A DNA stretch of 39,511 nt, taken from the NCBI GenBank assembly GCA_016787345.1, contig JAEUUU010000106.1:1-39511 (forward strand). The letters run 5' to 3'. This DNA comes from Saprospiraceae bacterium (GTDB taxonomy: Bacteria; Bacteroidota; Bacteroidia; Chitinophagales; Saprospiraceae). The notes under the pieces were generated by a model, which saw only the letters and a program-made list of their open reading frames with translations, was not told the origin of the DNA and ran no database searches. Shown here piece by piece: positions 35,673-39,511 of the stretch (positions are counted from its first letter, which is position 1; each line of letters starts with the position of its first letter). The translations under genes and the position numbers were made by a program.

Positions 35673-35804
35673 ATGTCACGCAAAGCCGCAAAGGCGCAAA
35701 GTTTTTGCTGGCAAGTCAGGGCCGTTTTCTTTGCGCACTTTGCTCCTTTGTGTTCTTCGCGTGAAACGCTCTTCCCTCTGTGTCTCCGCGTCTCTGCGTG
35801 CAAT
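35673..35804. repeat. ~132-bp inverted-end element, copy 3 (inverted)
   Basis: Read on the minus strand it matches copies 1 and 2: ATTGCACGCAGAGACGCGGAG, GGGAAGAG, TTCACGCGAAGAAC, GCAAAG-words, CTTTGCG..TGCGTGACAT. Some 75-80% identity by eye. A further fragment (CGCCCCTCGCGTGAAAC) follows to about 35838. Confidence 0.75.
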
Positions 35805-35930
35805 AAAAATCCTCCTTTACGCCCCTCGCGTGAAACACAAATCGCTCTGCGGCTTTATTCGCCAGGGCTTCCGGGCAGCCAGACGAATGAGACCGCCTCT
35901 TTTTTCATAAATGTAACTGCCAACAGGCGT

Positions 35931-38315
35931 TCAATCTGCCAGCACCAGTTTGCGAACGATTGTTTTATCCGCGCTGCTTATCTGAACCATGACAAGGCCG
36001 CGCGGCAAGTGAGCGACGGGTATCGAGGCCTGTTCGCCGCCGCTCAAAACGACCCGGTGGATGGGCCTTCCGGCCAGATCGAAAAACGCAACGTCCTGCA
36101 ATTGCTCGCCCGGCGCTTCGATACGAAGGTTGGTCGCGGCCGGATTGGGCGTGAGACGCCAATGTGCAGCGGGGTCGGCGACTTGCGTACTACTGCTGCC
36201 GCCGGCAAAAACGAACTTTTGCGGATAGGCGCCCAAGGCTACTTCTTCGTTATCAGGACCGACGCCCTTGATGTTTTTCAGTCGAAAATAGGTCGTGTTC
36301 GACTGTGTGGGCGGTATATCCTTGGCTTTGATTTGCACCAGCGCCCAGAAGCCGCCGGAGAACACGGGAGCGGAATCAACCCGGATGCGGGAGATGTCGA
36401 GTTGGGTATCGGTTCGTTTTGACAGATTGACCGAGCCAGCCAAGGCAGAGCCCACAGCAACATTAACCGTCCAGTAAGCCGTATCCCATTCAATTTCAAA
36501 TGCAGCGCCCCGGACGGCTTTCAACGAGTCGAATCGAACAGTGACAAACACCGTTTGATTGGCCTGAATATTATTGGTATCGACGCTGGCCGGCGTAATT
36601 CTCCAGACAAAATCGTTGCCAGGCGTGTAGGCATCCGGCGCCGGCGACCACCAGGGGGTGCGGAAGCCAGAAAAACCTTTGATCACTTCGGTGTCGTTGA
36701 GCCCTATCACGCCGTCGCCGTCGGCATCGGCGTGTTTCTGATCATCGCCCAGATAGGTCGATTGCCCCCAGTTGATGGCGTCTTTGGGCGCCCAGTTGAC
36801 AAATCCGTCGCGTGCGGGCCCGGAATTGTCCCATGCCCCGCCGACCGCCAGCAGGTCGCGGTGGCCCACTATGCCGTCGCGGTCGGTGTCGCCCGGCCAG
36901 ACGCAGTCGTCGACACAGGCGGTGTAGGCGCAAACATTGGTAAATTCGCTGAAATAGGCGGCTTGCAACTCGGCAAGGCGCTGGAACATCAGTTCGACGT
37001 TTTGCAAATGGTCGAGCCCAGAGCCCCGGTGCAGGGAGTAAGCATAGTCGAGAGAGGCCGACTGGCCGGGCTCGAGGCTGCCGATTTTGGCATTGGCGAG
37101 TGTGCGATAATCGAGGTACACCAGGTTTTCATTGATCAATGCCCAGCTGCCCGGATCGTTGGGATCGCCGTCGAAGAAAAACCGTGTCGTCGGTCCGCTG
37201 CTTTGATAGCCATCGCCCCCGGCGGTCATTGGGGTACCGTCGCGCCAGTGGCCGGTGAGATAGTTATAATATTCCGCGGGATTAGAAGGCGGGGCCATGC
37301 CAGGGGACGGATCGCCAAAAAAAGAAGAGTAATACGTGGTGTTGTCGAGTGGTTGGTTGAGCAGGGTCAGGGCAAAAGCGGGCGGGTTTTCGCCGAAATT
37401 GTTCATGGTAGCCGGTCCGTCGAAATTATCGCGGTTGTAGACGAATACGGAATTCAGGGCGGTGCTGGTCCCGATGAAATCGTCTTCGAGGCTGCCCAGT
37501 TCGGGGTCTTGCAGCAGTCCGACGTACAAGGAATCGATTCGTTCGCTACCCGCATTGCGCAGGCTGACCGTCTGGAAGATCGTATTGTTCAGCAGATCGT
37601 TGTCGTCGCAGCCCAGGGCCCAGAAGGTATTCTGGTATTCGAATAGCAGGCTGGTCGGGCTGGAGTTGAACATGACCCAGGCCATTTCGGCGGGAGTGAC
37701 GGATGTATTCAGGGTAGCCGGGTGCGGATAATCGCCGTCGTAGGCATTGTAAATGCCGTCGTTGTTGTTGTCGAAAAAAGGCGCCAGCACCGGCCGGTCG
37801 GGCAGCGGGAAACCGTATAGCGCTTCAAAATTGGGATTGCCCCTGCCCGGCCAGCCGACGATGTTGGGGAGCGGGTTGTCGATCTGGCCGTTGTCGGCAA
37901 AGTCGGCCTGGTGCAAATTGATTTCCAGTCTGGTTACAGTCCAGATGCGGTTCCAGCGGGTACAATCGAGGGGGTCGGCACTGCCGCCCACGTCGAGCGG
38001 GCCGGGCAGATATGTGTCGAAGTTTTCGCCCGTGAAGACGGAGCCGGCCAGCCGAAGGTTGCCACCCGGATCGACACCGCCGACCCACATGGCATGGGCA
38101 TATTGGCCGGCGGGCACCTCATTCAAGGCGGGGAAGCCGCTTTCAAGCGAAGGCAGCAGATAATTTCCGGAACTGCCGATGGCCGCGACGCTGTTCAGCC
38201 GCAAATTATTGGGATGAAAAAGATGGATTGCGGGCGCCGGCGAGCAGCCGGGCGGGGTTTGGGCCAGGAGAAAAAAAGGGAGGAACAGGAAGGAGAGGGT
38301 GGATAATAGTTTCAT
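35931..38315 (-). CDS. T9SS cargo protein with dockerin and cohesin-like domains
   Basis: A 794-residue secreted protein. The start at 38315 gives MKLLSTLSFLFLPFFLLAQT, a clear signal peptide; a frame upstream is not needed. The first ~440 residues hold an unrecognised domain that contains Asp-rich calcium loops (DNNNDGIYNAYDGDY). Near residues 475 and 528 are two EF-hand-like dockerin loops (GDTDRDGIVGHRDLL, ADADGDGVIGLNDTEV). A cohesin-like beta domain (about 585-680; VFVTVRFDSLKAVRGAAFEIEW) follows, and the last ~80 residues are a T9SS sorting domain (WRLTPNPAATNLRIEAPG, FFDLAGRPI). It is probably surface-anchored or released. The paralogue to its right repeats the C-terminal half. Confidence 0.87.
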   Translation of the reverse strand: MKLLSTLSFLFLPFFLLAQTPPGCSPAPAIHLFHPNNLRLNSVAAIGSSGNYLLPSLESGFPALNEVPAGQYAHAMWVGGVDPGGNLRLAGSVFTGENFDTYLPGPLDVGGSADPLDCTRWNRIWTVTRLEINLHQADFADNGQIDNPLPNIVGWPGRGNPNFEALYGFPLPDRPVLAPFFDNNNDGIYNAYDGDYPHPATLNTSVTPAEMAWVMFNSSPTSLLFEYQNTFWALGCDDNDLLNNTIFQTVSLRNAGSERIDSLYVGLLQDPELGSLEDDFIGTSTALNSVFVYNRDNFDGPATMNNFGENPPAFALTLLNQPLDNTTYYSSFFGDPSPGMAPPSNPAEYYNYLTGHWRDGTPMTAGGDGYQSSGPTTRFFFDGDPNDPGSWALINENLVYLDYRTLANAKIGSLEPGQSASLDYAYSLHRGSGLDHLQNVELMFQRLAELQAAYFSEFTNVCAYTACVDDCVWPGDTDRDGIVGHRDLLAVGGAWDNSGPARDGFVNWAPKDAINWGQSTYLGDDQKHADADGDGVIGLNDTEVIKGFSGFRTPWWSPAPDAYTPGNDFVWRITPASVDTNNIQANQTVFVTVRFDSLKAVRGAAFEIEWDTAYWTVNVAVGSALAGSVNLSKRTDTQLDISRIRVDSAPVFSGGFWALVQIKAKDIPPTQSNTTYFRLKNIKGVGPDNEEVALGAYPQKFVFAGGSSSTQVADPAAHWRLTPNPAATNLRIEAPGEQLQDVAFFDLAGRPIHRVVLSGGEQASIPVAHLPRGLVMVQISSADKTIVRKLVLAD

Positions 38316-38436
38316 GTTGGGTTGAATTAAAGGATTGAGAAACGGCAGAAAAATAATCACGCCTGGTTAAAAATGAGAGCACCAGGTATGGATATGATGT
38401 GGAATTATCCTGCTCTGGGGCATTCACAGTGCATTA

Positions 38437-39511
38437 TTATCGAAGTACAATGCGCATTGCCGCCACCCGTTCGGCGCTTCTGATGCGCACCCACACCAGC
38501 CCCCTCGGCAAATGCCCGACCGCCAGATCGACCCGCTCGCCACCGTCCAGCGCTGTCCGCCAAAGCGTCCGGCCCGAGGGGTCGAAAAACACGGCTTCCT
38601 GCAATTGCTCGCCCGGCGCTTCGATGCGCAGCGTGGCGCTCGCGGGGTTGGGCGACAGTCGCCATTCCGGCACGGCCGGCGGCGTTGGCAGGGTGCTGGC
38701 GCCGCCGGCAAAAACGAATTTCAGGGGCTGGGCGCCGAGCACGAGCGGGGAGCCGTCGGGCGCCACGGCTTTGATGTTTTTAGGCCATAAATACGTCGTG
38801 TTCGACTGCGTGGTCGGTATGTCTTTGGCTTTGATTTTCAGTTGCGCCATCGAGCCGAAGGAGAATACCGAGATGGAATCGATCCGGATGCGCGCGACGT
38901 TGAGTTGGGTATCGTTTCGTTGGGATATTAGTACCGAGCCGGCCTGCGGAGCGCCGGCGGCATTTGTAATCGTCCAGTAAGCAGTATCCCATTCTATTTC
39001 AAACGCGGCGCCCCGAACGGCTTTCTGCGAATCAAAATAAAAGGACAGAAACACGGTTTCGTTAGCCTGGATATGATTGGTATCAATACTCGTCGGCACA
39101 ATAGCCCAGGCGAAGTCATTGCCAGACGTGTAGACATCCGGCGTGGGCGACCACCAGGGGGTGCGTTGACCTGAAAAATCTTTGATCACTTGGGTGTCGT
39201 TGAGCCCGATCACGCCGTCGCCGTTGGCATCGGCATGCTTCTGGTCGTCGCCCAGGTAGGTCGGTTGTCCCCAGTCGAGGGCGTCTTTGGGCGACCAGGT
39301 GACTAAGCCGTCGCGCGTGGGCCCTGCGTTCCCCCAGGCGGCTCCGATCGCCAGCAGGTCGCGGTGGCTGACGATGCCGTCGCGGTCGGTATCGCAGGGC
39401 CACACACAATCGTCGTGCGAGCATGTGGTGTAGGCGCATACGTCTTCAAATTGCTGATCGTACGATTGCCGCAACTCCGCCACCCGGTCGAACATATAAC
39501 TGACATTTTGC
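38437..39511 (-). CDS. Paralogue of the dockerin/cohesin-like T9SS cargo protein (5' end beyond window)
   Basis: The visible 357 residues match the C-terminal half of the gene just downstream almost domain by domain: CAYTTCSHDDCVWPCDTDRDGIVSHRDLLAIG, then ADANGDGVIGLNDTQV (dockerin loops), then FLSFYFDSQKAVRGAAFEIEWDTAYWT (cohesin-like), then a T9SS sorting domain (WRLSPNPASATLRIEAPGEQL, VFFDPSGRTLW). The reading frame stays open to the right edge, so the N-terminus is missing. The two genes form a tandem, same-strand pair with about 120 bp between them; they arose by duplication. Function unknown; likely a surface protein. Confidence 0.88.
   Translation of the reverse strand, partial: QNVSYMFDRVAELRQSYDQQFEDVCAYTTCSHDDCVWPCDTDRDGIVSHRDLLAIGAAWGNAGPTRDGLVTWSPKDALDWGQPTYLGDDQKHADANGDGVIGLNDTQVIKDFSGQRTPWWSPTPDVYTSGNDFAWAIVPTSIDTNHIQANETVFLSFYFDSQKAVRGAAFEIEWDTAYWTITNAAGAPQAGSVLISQRNDTQLNVARIRIDSISVFSFGSMAQLKIKAKDIPTTQSNTTYLWPKNIKAVAPDGSPLVLGAQPLKFVFAGGASTLPTPPAVPEWRLSPNPASATLRIEAPGEQLQEAVFFDPSGRTLWRTALDGGERVDLAVGHLPRGLVWVRIRSAERVAAMRIVLR

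Noticed and set aside
35673-36422. 249-codon frame (SRKAAKAQSFCWQ...)
   Set aside because: It starts in a repeat element and runs antisense into the T9SS cargo gene; peptides of this type recur from the ~132-bp repeats.

Overview
The window looks like a chromosomal segment from a GC-rich member of the Bacteroidota, most likely Saprospiria-like. This is inferred from a type IX secretion (T9SS) protein of the PorQ type, a GldM C-terminal-like protein, secreted proteins ending in T9SS-type sorting domains, a propeller/Y_Y_Y sensor kinase paired with a LytTR regulator, and TAnnTTTG-type promoter motifs. No rRNA, tRNA, CRISPR array, transposase or phage gene was recognised. About 31 genes are supported; the first (ferritin) and last (a T9SS cargo protein) are cut by the window edges.

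Layout. 1-5.4 kb: ferritin (partial), an ABC exporter, a secreted GV-repeat protein, then TatD hydrolase, TcdA/ThiF-like tRNA-modifying enzyme and a GNAT acetyltransferase in close series. 5.5-6.8 kb: enolase, followed by 400 bp of repeats. 7.2-13.2 kb: a leftward operon of a 1180-residue sensor kinase, its LytTR response regulator and a membrane TPR protein. 13.3-17.9 kb: an outer-membrane barrel, a lipoprotein and a 780-residue secreted helical-repeat protein whose start codon abuts a cluster of palindromic elements. 18.0-22.1 kb: ndk, divergent from nrnA, which heads an operon of three FKBP-related proteins. 22.3-23.4 kb: prfB with its programmed +1 frameshift. 23.6-25.7 kb: a vanadium-haloperoxidase/PAP2-like protein with an altered active-site residue. 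25.8-29.3 kb: a split str operon (rpsL, rpsG, fusA, leftward). 29.5-39.5 kb: an envelope and secretion region with a free-standing GldM C-domain-like protein, PorQ, a MORN-repeat lipoprotein, an MFS carrier, a triple-PDZ T9SS cargo protein and two tandem dockerin/cohesin-like T9SS cargo proteins.

The most unusual content lies between the genes. At least four kinds of repetitive structure are present: (i) palindromes with a shared core, AAAAGGGTTAnTnCTGCTC, flanked by inverted arrays of 8-bp units that differ from locus to locus; (ii) an octamer array with inverted counterpart inside the str operon and a 9-bp tandem array just upstream of the PDZ gene; (iii) about 132-bp elements with inverted ends (ATTGCACGCAGAG-type); and (iv) about 165-bp elements with perfect 25-bp inverted ends. 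Several sit exactly on or within a few bases of stop codons, which suggests non-autonomous mobile or self-expanding elements that also act as terminators. No gene in the window explains their spread.
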